DNA of 64,000 bases, taken from positions 310,637 through 374,636 of the forward strand of contig NZ_LNYY01000021.1 in the NCBI RefSeq assembly GCF_001468005.1. Direction: 5' to 3'. This document shows positions 43,801-51,613 of the stretch, piece by piece (position 1 is the first letter of the stretch; every line of letters begins with the position of its first letter). The notes under the pieces were generated by a model. That model worked only from the letters and a program-made list of their open reading frames with translations. It did not search any database and was not told where the DNA came from. The stretch is from Legionella steelei (GTDB taxonomy: Bacteria > Pseudomonadota > Gammaproteobacteria > Legionellales > Legionellaceae). The position numbers were made by a program, and so were the translations under genes.

Positions 43801-46208
43801 CGTAACGTTCTTTTCTCGTCAGGTAGTGTGGTCCTCTTTAAACGGGAGACCCATCGTTGGCCATTACGATACGTCACGACATGCTCGTAATTTTGGCCAT
43901 GATTATAATGAATTTCATTCATTATCTGTGTCGAATAATGACCTGCATCATGCTTGTCCAGATCGATGAGCATCGTTTGATATTGGGGTAACTCTAAAGC
44001 TAAAGTCTTGCAAAACCCCAAAAGTACACTGCAGTCAAGATTCAAAATGTCGCCACTAAGCTCTGGTATCGTGTTGGTAGTGAGGATTATGAGCCGTAAT
44101 TCAATTGTTTTATGTTGTAACTCTTGAACCAGGTTCAATAATTTTTTTAGCGCGTTCTTTTGCAAATCGATATGCGTCTCAATATCCTTTGCTGTCACTG
44201 ACTCGAAGTCTGCTGCAAAAATAATCCCATCCAATATGTCTAATGAAGGGTTATCCTCATCCAAGACAATGGACAATCCCTGCTCTATAAACCCAGGAGC
44301 TAATTGTTTGGCTCCTATTAACAACCAAGGTTTGTCTGATGGTTTGCGCTGATGTATCTCAGCGACTTGTTGCTGCCATTCCAGGTGAAAGATCCAATCT
44401 TTAGGTGCCGGTACATCGATTGCTGTGTCATTATTCTCTTTATCATGCCAATAAGTTTTTCTATCAAAAAAATACAAGGGCAAATCAACTTGCTGGTATA
44501 TCATTTTGTTTTTATCGAACCTGATCGTGTCTCCTGCGAGAAAATGCTCATAAACTTGTTGCGCATCGTGTTCGATTATTTTTAGATCTTTATTGCGGGT
44601 TACTTTATTCAGCACATACGTTTTTGCTTCAATTTTTTTAATTAATTCTTCTTTATTATCAGCAATGATGGCACAGCGAAATTTATAATGGTCTCGACAA
44701 TTGATTAAGGTAGAACACACATCGTGCAGGCTTGCAGAGGATTCCTTTAAATAGCATAAGTGACTTGCCAGCATCTGCTTTAATGAATATTCACTATGTG
44801 CAGAAAGTACAAAACATTCAGGTTGATTGTGATGCACTGTGGATGAGTTTAATGACACATCAGGCGGCTCTTCAATGAGCGCACTCACATTAGTACCCGT
44901 AAAACCAAAATTGGATACTTGCGTGTATCGTTTTTTATTAGCCTGCTTCGCAAAAGGTATCGCTTGAATTGGGAGAAGTGCCGGGATACTCTCGGGATCA
45001 ATCGATGGGCTTGGGGTCGTGTAATGCAAATTAGCAGGAATGAGCTCATGATTTAATGCAGCAACCACTTTAATGACTGAGGCAATGCCTGATGCAGAAA
45101 TCGTATGTCCTAGATTACTTTTTAATGCACCGACAATTAATGGATTGTCTTTGGTGTGATGGCCTTGGTGTATGTGTTGAATCGCATTAAACTCAACAGA
45201 ATCGCCCATGATCGTACCAGTGCCATGGGTTTCAATATAGTCAATGTCACTTGCTGCTAAATGCGCTTGTGCTAATACGGCCTGATGCATTGTAATTTGC
45301 GCCTCGATGTTAGGCGCAGCCATACCCATTCCTCCACCACCATCTTGATTCATGACAATGCTTTTAATCACTGCGAGGATTTTATTATTGTCTTTGAGCG
45401 CGTCACGAAGTCGTTTTATAACCACTACAGCACAACCTTCGCTACGTGCATAACCATCGGCGGCAGCATCAAAGCTGCTGCATTGGCCAAGAGCGGAAAG
45501 CATGTTCGCTTTCGTTACCCCTATAAAAATTTCAGGACACAGGCTCAGATGGACTCCGCCAACAATTGCCATATCACACTGCTGATTTCTTAATGCCATC
45601 GTGGCAAGATAAAGTGCCGACAGTGAAGAAGAGCAAGCGGTATCGACCGTCATGCATGGGCCTTTTAAATTAAGAAAGTGACTCAGTCTTCCTGGCGCCG
45701 CGCTATCAGCAGAACCAATATAGGTATAGGCATTAAATGTGATCTTATCTTTATAATTCAGTTGGCTATAATCGTGCGTAGAAACACCACAATAGACCCC
45801 AGTGTTGGAATTTTTTAATGAATCAATTGGTATGTTGGCATGATTTAAAGCACGAACAGAAACCTCTAAAAACAAACGTTGTTGCGGATCCATTTGTTTG
45901 GCTTCAGTGGGCGATATTTTAAAAAAAGCAGCATCGAATAATTGAGGATCATGCAAAAAACCGCCCTTACGGCTTACTATTTTATTTTCTTTCTGCCTAT
46001 CTGGATCATAATATTGATTAATATCCCAGCGATTTTCAGGTACGTCTTTAATTGAAGTCTGTTCGTTGAGTAACATCTCATAAAACGCATCGACATCTTC
46101 AACATCAGCATTAATCCCAGGGAACTGACAATTCATGCCAATAATAGCTATCGGCTCATTCAGGATGTTGTTTAGGCTATTTTGATGTCCTTTTTTTGTC
46201 TGCATCAT
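37806..46208 (-). CDS. Two-module AT-less type I polyketide synthase with C-terminal condensation-like domain
   Basis: A 2,800-aa megasynthase. Module 1: ketosynthase (18-455; C192, H328, H368), no acyltransferase, ketoreductase (800-1000; Y954), carrier protein (S1116 in GFDSLM). Module 2: ketosynthase (1177-1610; C1351, H1486, H1526), ketoreductase (1945-2130; Y2093), carrier protein (S2245 in GMDSLM). Residues 2300-2800 look like a condensation/PapA-type acyltransferase with HxxxDG (H2434-D2438, PHIIVDG). After each ketosynthase, a post-AT-like linker (LPLYFFDRKTYW, LPNYAFARREFW) remains though the AT is gone, so malonyl loading must come in trans. No dehydratase, enoylreductase or thioesterase. 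GAGG precedes the start. DNA for module 2 is richer in G+C than its flanks. Last gene of an operon with two methyltransferases. Confidence 0.95.
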   Translation of the reverse strand: MMQTKKGHQNSLNNILNEPIAIIGMNCQFPGINADVEDVDAFYEMLLNEQTSIKDVPENRWDINQYYDPDRQKENKIVSRKGGFLHDPQLFDAAFFKISPTEAKQMDPQQRLFLEVSVRALNHANIPIDSLKNSNTGVYCGVSTHDYSQLNYKDKITFNAYTYIGSADSAAPGRLSHFLNLKGPCMTVDTACSSSLSALYLATMALRNQQCDMAIVGGVHLSLCPEIFIGVTKANMLSALGQCSSFDAAADGYARSEGCAVVVIKRLRDALKDNNKILAVIKSIVMNQDGGGGMGMAAPNIEAQITMHQAVLAQAHLAASDIDYIETHGTGTIMGDSVEFNAIQHIHQGHHTKDNPLIVGALKSNLGHTISASGIASVIKVVAALNHELIPANLHYTTPSPSIDPESIPALLPIQAIPFAKQANKKRYTQVSNFGFTGTNVSALIEEPPDVSLNSSTVHHNQPECFVLSAHSEYSLKQMLASHLCYLKESSASLHDVCSTLINCRDHYKFRCAIIADNKEELIKKIEAKTYVLNKVTRNKDLKIIEHDAQQVYEHFLAGDTIRFDKNKMIYQQVDLPLYFFDRKTYWHDKENNDTAIDVPAPKDWIFHLEWQQQVAEIHQRKPSDKPWLLIGAKQLAPGFIEQGLSIVLDEDNPSLDILDGIIFAADFESVTAKDIETHIDLQKNALKKLLNLVQELQHKTIELRLIILTTNTIPELSGDILNLDCSVLLGFCKTLALELPQYQTMLIDLDKHDAGHYSTQIMNEIHYNHGQNYEHVVTYRNGQRWVSRLKRTTLPDEKRTLRGEGRYLITGGTGGLGLVTAQALLSVGAKELILVSRHVDNPELKARIKKIQSFYPNQIIRTVGLDITDKEKLHSLLLESNADGLLKGIVHAAGISMNAPLLAHQEDDIDSLFSAKIKGGWYLHELSQHCDLDFFIVYSSISSVFGSNKESVYSGTNSFLDALIAERRRLGLVGTAIQWGPWAEAGMAEKRARDQGLKQAFIHNDQGRAFINLLISSPLSHVTIISPEYLSFMLDFVSKPRPLFYQHLADDLAGVEHKSNESTSPWLNDYMKMGDNQKSIACKNMVSTLCKKILGLLETEELEEHEGFFELGFDSLMVTEIATRLKEKLQPVLNVTATIGFDYPSINKLAQYVESELQKNLVQTKALRSSPEDTDDSIAIISMSCSLPNAADVAAFETLLEQGLSGVQDIPLARWDNKKYYDPDPDAPGKSYITKLGLIDNIKAFDAQFFGISPREAPFIDPQQRLFLEQCYQALENANYCVHSLRGSLTGVFAGVGASHEYYSQLEQIGLSPDELGMYAVTGKALNMIPGRVTYTFDFKGPAVSFDTACSSSLVAIHYACQSLKTREIDFALAGGVNVLLRPESIVNLCKAKALSLTSQCKTFDAEADGYVRAEGCGVLFLKRLADAVRDKDPILAVIKASAISNDGRTAGLTVPNGKSQEAVMRKALGQSTLARSDISYIETHGTGTPLGDPIEVHAINQVYGGQRSADNPLYLGAVKTNLGHLESAAGVASMIKVILSLQKGRIYKNINFHHLNPKIQLDNTRLALHTMDWHSTAPLKCAGINAFGFSGTNAHVIVQEFPTQTPPKNMTAQTNALVFSAKSQDALDGLAQRYQQYLATTSDAFADICFTAATCREHYAYRLAVVAQSTVEASQLLQQGLVVTSSAPTKILDVAPELAALVREYLQGGDVDWRYYYTAIPGICNKVMLPNYAFARREFWLDKKAPTPQVSTDDLAVQHLYELTWNPLNNTVSRTAELPKLWVIARDEVRAEKVLGGLEYQLIKEVGQFPEVAQQNIVVLYEQDQFPELLHWCQQMFQQQPARFILVTENAYAINDKYTSDRVNPYHTMASAFWKSFRNELAFTKNYTVDLDAHSTLSDVLRYIVHTTSTETQFAVRDTLYVPRLKKKQLPVPTEPQVLFDREASYLITGGTGGLGKPLMEYLIARGAKHLIITSRTACTESIQAFIEQVRKKQVSITHQVCDASNLAQMEQLIQEIERSAYPLRGVFHLAGVIHDELLVHLSAQTVDEVLQAKMNSALILHQLTQKLHLDCFVLFSSAASILGAKGQANYVAANGFLDGLAHLRHQQGLPALAINWGAFHTLGMAAQNIEALEHRGFIPLPPERMDVLDVLLPSHVPQIVVCPIHWDVYFKNSSKPSEFSALMERKSPANQLSITVLQQQSPKERVSFLSQTLSAIAADVLGLEHRDEVGLKNDLFAMGMDSLMALELRNRVHDQLGCPSLSLPIEYFINEPRIDKIAKNIAHELDKLVTDTPTLPPTASPIAEEVALCDFQYVFWVLNKMGHPYNMGTQLQIHGTLNKEYVAQAFDFIVKQNSVFWLSINKDVPVQTLRKEGLFKLIYEDISLSNEHTVLHEEFQSNMMSAIPLTEPPLMRVYLYKINSELHELHIVMPHIIVDGTSCGIIFDQFKKCYEALFRGKKMIHKPEEDSFLDYVKKNNRLYETNLKDKVNFWRHYNHSFKMLSLRPKDYVSDTDEQKKYLFHYPLDSHQVEQFIEWHKTKNINVSTGLIAACHIALYKLSQQKKMPFVLIHSGREGSHYNSIVGVFVEYKRINLTLNEKDNFIDFIKSIEEQFLITAPYQKCSHIIKNREFKGAGLVISHYLHYVWNKFFLQKDLKKSKLHSILIDYLIKYFSWAQTVTHNNSFKNKLNQLLKLNIPLRKPERLRVLVNITPSFFSKIVTDKNFANLNYEYPSHYSSENRPISNRSLWILFSKDQDGQYQLSINGPLTPPCKDEIAHTFNKIMAQLLENDECALGDFLR

Positions 46209-46234
46209 GTTACCTCATTAGATTATGCAAGATG

Positions 46235-47056
46235 TCATTCTGCGCTTTTCTTTTGTAACAAATAACAAAGATACTGCTGTTGCCCATTGATAAACCCATT
46301 GTAAGTAACTGAACCCTTCACCGCTGATATGTCACGAACCGCTTGCCGCCATATGGGTGAATACGTTGCATTAATATGGGCTTTCCGTCTATCTGACAGA
46401 CGAGTTAACGAATCAAGCACCTGAGGTGTAATATCACTTCGCTCAAGCACTTGTAATCCGGAGGCACTGATGCATTGGTCTAACAGTGCTACCTCCGAAG
46501 ACGGGCGTAGATCGGTAAAAGCCATATAACCATTAGGTCGCAGTACACGCCAGACTTCACTCAGAAATTGCTCCATTGAAGGATAACAATGAGATGATTC
46601 TACATTGACAAGCACATCAGCACTATGGTCAGGAATAGGTAGGGAGTCTGCACGCCCTTGAATCCAACACGCATTGTCCCATTTGGAGTTACGCTGGCAG
46701 ATTGCAATTGCTTTATCAGACAAATCAATGCCTATATAAGAATGTGGTTTTTTATACTGTAATAAGAAAATGCCACCAGCGCCCTGACCACATCCGACCT
46801 CAACAATATCTTTGTTTTCTAAATCGATATCTCTAACGACGCGATTGTAAAGCTGAATAAAATATCGATTAGGCTCATCCTCACGATTTAACGCTAAGGT
46901 AGTCTCATCATGATAACCATAATTCAGAAAAACGTATTGTTTCGACTTGTTATTCGAGGCAAATTTATTATAAAGCCAGCGAATCAATGCTATGCGTAAA
47001 ATAGGTGACAACTGCATTAAAAATCGATGTATTTTTCTAAGTTTACTTGCTTTCAT
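46235..47056 (-). CDS. SAM methyltransferase similar to phthiotriol dimycocerosate methyltransferase
   Basis: A 273-aa class I methyltransferase. The SAM site is DIVEVGCGQGAGGIFLL and YIGIDLSDKAIAICQ. Other landmarks are EDEPNRYFIQLYNRVV, DVLVNVESSHCYPSMEQFL and EVWRVLRPNGYMAFTDLRP. The landmark order and wording match my memory of mycobacterial Rv2952, which O-methylates phthiotriol in PDIM lipid synthesis. It starts 5 bp from the FkbM gene and ends 26 bp before the polyketide synthase, so one operon. It probably methylates a hydroxyl on the polyketide product. No signal peptide, but the N-terminus is basic (MKASKLRKIHRFLMQLSP) and may touch the membrane. Confidence 0.92.
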   Translation of the reverse strand: MKASKLRKIHRFLMQLSPILRIALIRWLYNKFASNNKSKQYVFLNYGYHDETTLALNREDEPNRYFIQLYNRVVRDIDLENKDIVEVGCGQGAGGIFLLQYKKPHSYIGIDLSDKAIAICQRNSKWDNACWIQGRADSLPIPDHSADVLVNVESSHCYPSMEQFLSEVWRVLRPNGYMAFTDLRPSSEVALLDQCISASGLQVLERSDITPQVLDSLTRLSDRRKAHINATYSPIWRQAVRDISAVKGSVTYNGFINGQQQYLCYLLQKKSAE

Positions 47057-47060
47057 TGTA

Positions 47061-47907
47061 TTAGACTGCTCTTATCATATATTGGTTCCAACCCAACTTT
47101 TCATAAATAGGATTTCTATTGATTCGAGTAAGATAACCTTGTTCTCGCAAATATGCAGCAAGATACTCTACTCTATTGTCTATATCATGCACTTTGGTAC
47201 TTAACTGCTTAATCATAAAAAACTGTTTAAGCTCAATACTTTTTACAACTTCAAATTCTGTGCCTTCAACATTAATTTTCAAAAAATCGATATGATTTAT
47301 CGCATTTCTTTCGATAAAATGCCCAAGTGATATCAGTTTACATAAAATTTTTGTTTCCATTGTTCGATTTTTAAAGTTCTTTTTAATCAAGTATGGTCGC
47401 ATAAAAGGTAAAAATTTCATTTGATAATACAATAAGTTATTCTGATATCGAGCAATTTTTAATAAATTATCATAATCTAATAAATGATTATAATTAGAGA
47501 TCATTTTATCCTGAGGCTTATAGGTTGCTGTCGTAAGATCTTTCCCAAAAAAGGTAAATTCAATAAGACAATCTTTAGCCACATCAGCAACGCCTACGTT
47601 GTATAGGTGGCACTCCTCTTCAAATGGCGTCAAATACTTTTTGAGGCATTGAGGAATAGGCTCAAAACTATAAATCAATGCATTATGTTTACATTGACGT
47701 AGAGCGAACAGTGGAAAAAGCCCAATATGTGCTCCTACGTCCATAATGATCGAACCGGGACTTAAAGTGAGATAATCTGACAAATAAGTTTTTTGATAAA
47801 AAAATTTCATAGATTAAACCACGCGTTTCATACTCATTTACAAAATGCAATTTACCAATTGTAAATTGTTTATTTAAAATTGTATTAGACATGAACGAGT
47901 GTCCCAT
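47061..47907 (-). pseudogene. FkbM-family methyltransferase interrupted by 1-nt homopolymer frameshift
   Basis: The main frame (47061-47810, 249 aa) has the FkbM signature SIIMDVGAHIGLFPLFALRQ, IYSFEPIPQCLKKY and HIDFLKINVEGTEFEVVKSI. It begins abruptly inside the domain. The missing N-terminus is in the next frame from ATG 47907: TIGKLHFVNEYETRGLIYEIF. The two join at a run of seven A on the plus strand (47798-47804). With six, the protein reads NEYETRGLIYEIFYQKTYLS through to the SAM site, about 281 aa, as in normal FkbM enzymes. So this is a frameshift mutation, a phase-variable tract or a base-calling error. An ATG just after the run (47810) could give a shortened protein. FkbM enzymes O-methylate sugars or polyketides. 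Confidence 0.85.
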
Positions 47908-48405
47908 TATTAAAGTTTGTCTATAAATTAGAGCCTATAGTTCTGGACAAGCTTCCATCTTACCGCCATTAATATGAGATTATTTTGGAAAATGAGAGGA
48001 CCTTTTAAAACTTATAATAATCTAGCCTTTCTATAAGTAGTATAGTCTAGGTCTTCTTGTTTAGACAGAAGCGCTATTCCTAGTTTATATTTAGGTCATT
48101 GCTAAGGTATTAGAACGTGATGAATACAATGTTGCAGATTTAATTCGTGAGTAATTCGCATTCTTGCGAATCTCAAAAATTTAGCCACGCCCTGCATCCT
48201 GTATATGTCCGGTAATTTGTTGACAAAAAAACTGAGGGATTGTCACTTTTTCGTATGGATTATCAATTGTCTCTTATCAGATAGGGATTGTCTCAATAGA
48301 CATATTTTTAAACAAATATATACTTTATTTAATGGTTATGAATTATGACTGGTTCACTTTGATTGAGATGAAGTGGGCAAAGCAAAAAATAAGGATATGT
48401 GAATT
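47908..48405. other. Intergenic region between PKS operon and copA
   Basis: 498 bp between divergent units, AT-rich, with no supported frame. It contains two GGATTGTC copies (about 48236 and 48285) and a TTGACA near 48220 without a good -10. No CueR-like palindrome was recognised. Promoters for the polyketide operon and copA must lie here. Confidence 0.5.
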
Positions 48406-50628
48406 ATGAAACATGGGCATGGTGAGCACGAACACCATAAAACGCTTTCTACGCCCGAGAAAGCGCATGAATCGTGTCATCAACATTATCAGATGCATAA
48501 GCAATCTAACTCGAATGCACAGCGAACTGTGACTGGAATTTATACATGTCCTATGCATCCAGAAATCCGTCAATCGGGTCCCGGACATTGTCCCATTTGT
48601 GGTATGGCCTTAGAGCCAGAAACTACTTCTGCAGAACAAGAAAATCTTGAATACAAAAGCATGAAGTATCGATTTTGGCTGGCACTGATTTTGAGTATCC
48701 CGGTTGTTGTATTAGAAATGGGCGGACATTTGTTCCATTTTATTTCAGCGAATCATTCTGCTTGGGCTCAGTTTGTTTTAGCAACCCCTGTCGTTTTATG
48801 GTGTGGATTTCCTTTTTTCCAGCGCGGCTTTCTTTCACTGAAAACACGTCACCTGAATATGTTTACTCTCATTGCAATGGGGATAGGTGTTGCCTGGGTT
48901 TACAGTAGCATAGGTCTATTGTTTCCTGGTCTTTTTCCTGTAGCATTCCGCCATCAAGGAATAATCAATGTTTATTTTGAAGCAGCAGCAGTCATCACCA
49001 CTTTGGTTTTGCTCGGACAAGTTCTGGAATTAAAAGCACGAGAGCAAACGGGCAGTGCTATCCGTGCTTTATTGAATTTAGCGCCTGAAAGTGCTCGCCG
49101 AATTGATCAGGACGGTAACGAAGAGGAGGTAACCCTAGATCATGTGCGGGTAGGCGATCAGTTGCGAGTTCGTCCAGGTGAAAAAATTCCCGTGGATGGA
49201 GAGGTGCTCGAAGGACACAGTCATGTGGATGAATCCATGGTTACTGGAGAGTCGATGCCTATAAGCAAAGATGCGGGGGCAAAAGTAATTGGTGCGACCA
49301 TAAACCAGAATGGTAGTTTCGTGATGAGGGCAGAACATGTAGGCAGTGACACCATGCTTTCACATATTGTACAGATGGTAAGTGAAGCACAACGCAGCCG
49401 TGCCCCCATTCAGCGATTGGCTGATACCATTTCAGGTTGGTTTGTTCCTGCAGTAATCTTGATTGCAATACTGGCATTTATTATTTGGTTTTTCTTTGGT
49501 CCAGCACCTGCATTGAGTTATGGCTTGCTAGCAGGCGTTTCAGTGCTCATTATTGCTTGTCCTTGTGCCTTAGGCCTCGCAACGCCCATGTCCATTATGG
49601 TTGGTGTGGGCAAAGGCGCGCAAAATGGAGTGTTAGTCAAAAATGCTGAAGCACTGGAGCAGATGGAAAAGGTTAACGTACTCGTGGTTGATAAAACTGG
49701 TACTCTGACGCTGGGACATCCTCAACTCACCCAAATTATTACTGACAAAGAGTTTGAAACCAATGAAATATTGGCTTTGGCGGCTGCATTGGAACATCAG
49801 AGCGAGCATCCGCTTGCGCATGCAATCATGACTGCTGCAAAAGAAAAACAGTTATCGCTTGCTACTGTATCGGATTTTGAAGCAGTTTCTGGGAAAGGGG
49901 TTATTGCTAAGGTTGATGGTGTAAAAATTGCATTGGGTAATTTAAAACTGATGCAAGAATATGGAACAAGTAACACCGTACTGATTCAACATGCAGATGA
50001 ATTACGCGCACAAGGAGCAACTGTAATGTTTCTGGCGGTCGATGGTGAAACGATTGCGATTCTAGCAGTTGAGGATCCCATTAAACCGAGTACATCGAAG
50101 GCTATAGATGAACTGCAAAAAAATGGAATCAAGGTCTATATGTTGACTGGAGACAGTCAAGCAACGGCAAAATCTGTTGCACAGCAATTAGGAATAAACA
50201 CCGTGATTGCTGAAATTATGCCTGAAGATAAGCGTCGAGTGGTCAGTGAGTTGAAAGAAAAAGGTCTGATTGTGGCGATGGCAGGCGATGGCGTAAATGA
50301 TGCGCCCGCGTTGGCCATTGCTGATATTGGTATTGCAATGGGCACTGGTACGGATGTTGCGATTGAGAGTGCTGGTATTACTTTGTTGCATGGTGATTTG
50401 AGTGGCATCGTTAAAGCACATCACTTATCGCGCGCGACCATGCGTAACATCCGTCAGAATTTATTTTTTGCTTTTGTTTATAACGGATTGGGTGTGCCCT
50501 TGGCTGCTGGAGTGTTGTATCCGCTAACTGGGCTATTACTCAATCCTATCATTGCGGCAACCGCGATGGCATTAAGTTCTGTATCTGTGATTTTTAATGC
50601 GCTCAGGTTACGGGGGCTTAAGTTATAA
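48406..50628 (+). CDS. copA: Copper-exporting P1B-type ATPase CopA
   Basis: A 740-aa inner-membrane Cu(I) pump. A His-rich head ([11 protein letters not shown]) is followed by the heavy-metal-binding motif [13 protein letters not shown]...[12 protein letters not shown] in place of the usual ferredoxin-like domain. Eight helices, the actuator TGES loop (MVTGESMP), copper site C385-P-C387 ([10 protein letters not shown]), phosphorylation D429 (DKTGTLT), SEHPLAHA and the hinge [11 protein letters not shown] are all intact. From memory it matches L. pneumophila CopA nearly end to end, which supports the genus call. AAGGA lies upstream of the ATG. It probably protects against copper in the phagosome or water systems. 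Confidence 0.96.
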   Translation: MKHGHGEHEHHKTLSTPEKAHESCHQHYQMHKQSNSNAQRTVTGIYTCPMHPEIRQSGPGHCPICGMALEPETTSAEQENLEYKSMKYRFWLALILSIPVVVLEMGGHLFHFISANHSAWAQFVLATPVVLWCGFPFFQRGFLSLKTRHLNMFTLIAMGIGVAWVYSSIGLLFPGLFPVAFRHQGIINVYFEAAAVITTLVLLGQVLELKAREQTGSAIRALLNLAPESARRIDQDGNEEEVTLDHVRVGDQLRVRPGEKIPVDGEVLEGHSHVDESMVTGESMPISKDAGAKVIGATINQNGSFVMRAEHVGSDTMLSHIVQMVSEAQRSRAPIQRLADTISGWFVPAVILIAILAFIIWFFFGPAPALSYGLLAGVSVLIIACPCALGLATPMSIMVGVGKGAQNGVLVKNAEALEQMEKVNVLVVDKTGTLTLGHPQLTQIITDKEFETNEILALAAALEHQSEHPLAHAIMTAAKEKQLSLATVSDFEAVSGKGVIAKVDGVKIALGNLKLMQEYGTSNTVLIQHADELRAQGATVMFLAVDGETIAILAVEDPIKPSTSKAIDELQKNGIKVYMLTGDSQATAKSVAQQLGINTVIAEIMPEDKRRVVSELKEKGLIVAMAGDGVNDAPALAIADIGIAMGTGTDVAIESAGITLLHGDLSGIVKAHHLSRATMRNIRQNLFFAFVYNGLGVPLAAGVLYPLTGLLLNPIIAATAMALSSVSVIFNALRLRGLKL

Positions 50629-50699
50629 AACGAGTTTAGGTTGCCTATGTGCAGTACGGAAATGAACCGTCCTGTGATTGTTTAACTACAGAGATTTTT

Positions 50700-51185
50700 A
50701 TGTCTAAAATACTGATGAGTGCATGTCTTCTTGGTCAAAAAGTTCGTTATGATGGCGGTGATTGTTTGCAAAGCCATCCTCTGTTACAGCAATGGTTTAA
50801 TGAAGGAAACATAATCACTATTTGTCCTGAAATGGCCGGGGGCTTGCCCACACCAAGACCTCCTGCCGAGATTCAAGATAAAAAATCAGGTGTTGATGTA
50901 TTAAAGAGAGCTGCTTCAGTAAAAACAAGCAATAATCAAGATGTTACTGATTTTTTTCTACGTGGTGCACAAAAAGCACTTGAGTTGGTAAAGCAACATC
51001 ATATTCGTGTTGCTATTTTGAAGGCAAGGAGTCCTTCGTGTGGGGCAGAGATGATTTATGACGGGACATTTTCGCGCACATTGATGCAAGGAGAGGGGGT
51101 TACCGCAGCACTATTGATGGAGCATGGTGTACAGGTATTTGATGAATATCATATTGATGAGGCATTAAGTGCTGCACTAGGGTAA
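50700..51185 (+). CDS. DUF523 family protein
   Basis: A 161-aa soluble protein of the DUF523 family, with MSACLLGQKVRYDGG, ICPEMAGGLPTPRPPAEI and LKARSPSCGAEMIYDG, in which several Cys are conserved as potential metal or redox residues. The start is ATG 50700 (GAGA upstream); the frame opens at 50649 but the family starts here. It lies 71 bp after copA. The palindrome TAGGGTAAACCCTA overlaps its stop codon (the TAA of GGGTAA is the stop). Function unknown. Confidence 0.92.
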   Translation: MSKILMSACLLGQKVRYDGGDCLQSHPLLQQWFNEGNIITICPEMAGGLPTPRPPAEIQDKKSGVDVLKRAASVKTSNNQDVTDFFLRGAQKALELVKQHHIRVAILKARSPSCGAEMIYDGTFSRTLMQGEGVTAALLMEHGVQVFDEYHIDEALSAALG

Positions 51186-51191
51186 ACCCTA
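51178..51191. promoter_or_regulatory. Perfect palindrome TAGGGTAAACCCTA, second copy
   Basis: Identical to 17009-17022. It overlaps the end of the DUF523 gene and lies 69 bp before the zinc-ribbon start. A TATATGAG/TAATCT-like -10 near 51217-51227 would place it around -41 to -44 of that gene, again an activator position. Confidence 0.5.
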
Positions 51192-51260
51192 AGTGATCTT
51201 CGGTTTGACGCGTCCATAATCTATATGAGACATGAAATTTATTTGACGAGGAGTTTGCTC

Positions 51261-51449
51261 ATGGAATACAAGTGCCATAAGTGTGGGATGGGCGTGAAAA
51301 ACTTAACCTGCAGCAAATGCAACACACAATTAGTTAGTGATATTGTTAAAACTGAGAATGGACATGTTCAAGTAGCAAAATGTCCTAATGGATGTGGACA
51401 AATTAAATCACCAATATGTTGTGGCAATGATATGGTCTGCAATGATTGA
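51261..51449 (+). CDS. Small zinc-ribbon protein
   Basis: A 62-aa protein with three Cys pairs or clusters: YKCHKCGMGV, LTCSKCNTQLV, and KCPNGCGQIKSPICCGND. These would hold one or two zinc ions (or a redox-sensitive cluster). The start is ATG 51261 with AGGAG 7 nt upstream; an upstream Met at 51225 lacks a site. The perfect palindrome TAGGGTAAACCCTA lies just before it, so it is a likely target of the FixJ-type regulator. Function unknown. Confidence 0.82.
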   Translation: MEYKCHKCGMGVKNLTCSKCNTQLVSDIVKTENGHVQVAKCPNGCGQIKSPICCGNDMVCND

Positions 51450-51522
51450 TACATTTGCACTCAAAACTGACCTTTCCTCAAGATTCTTTATTTGTGACTA
51501 TGAGGCAAGGTGCTTTTAACTT

Positions 51523-51591
51523 TGTAGCCTGGGTGAAGTGCAGCGTAACCCGGGGTTACGGAAACATTTTTATCTATAACCTCAGGCTACA
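51523..51591. repeat. TGTAGCCTGGGTGAAG palindromic element
   Basis: TTGTAGCCTGGGTGAAGTGC and GTAACCCGGGGTTACG, then CCTCAGGCTACAA. Same family as 34066 and 37735. It sits between the convergent zinc-ribbon and queE genes. Confidence 0.65.
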
Positions 51592-51613
51592 AATCAGCAG
51601 ATTTAATTAATCT

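Noticed and set aside
39149-45593. Many short frames on both strands inside the polyketide synthase
   Set aside because: All are shadows of the 2,800-codon frame, which has intact domains throughout.
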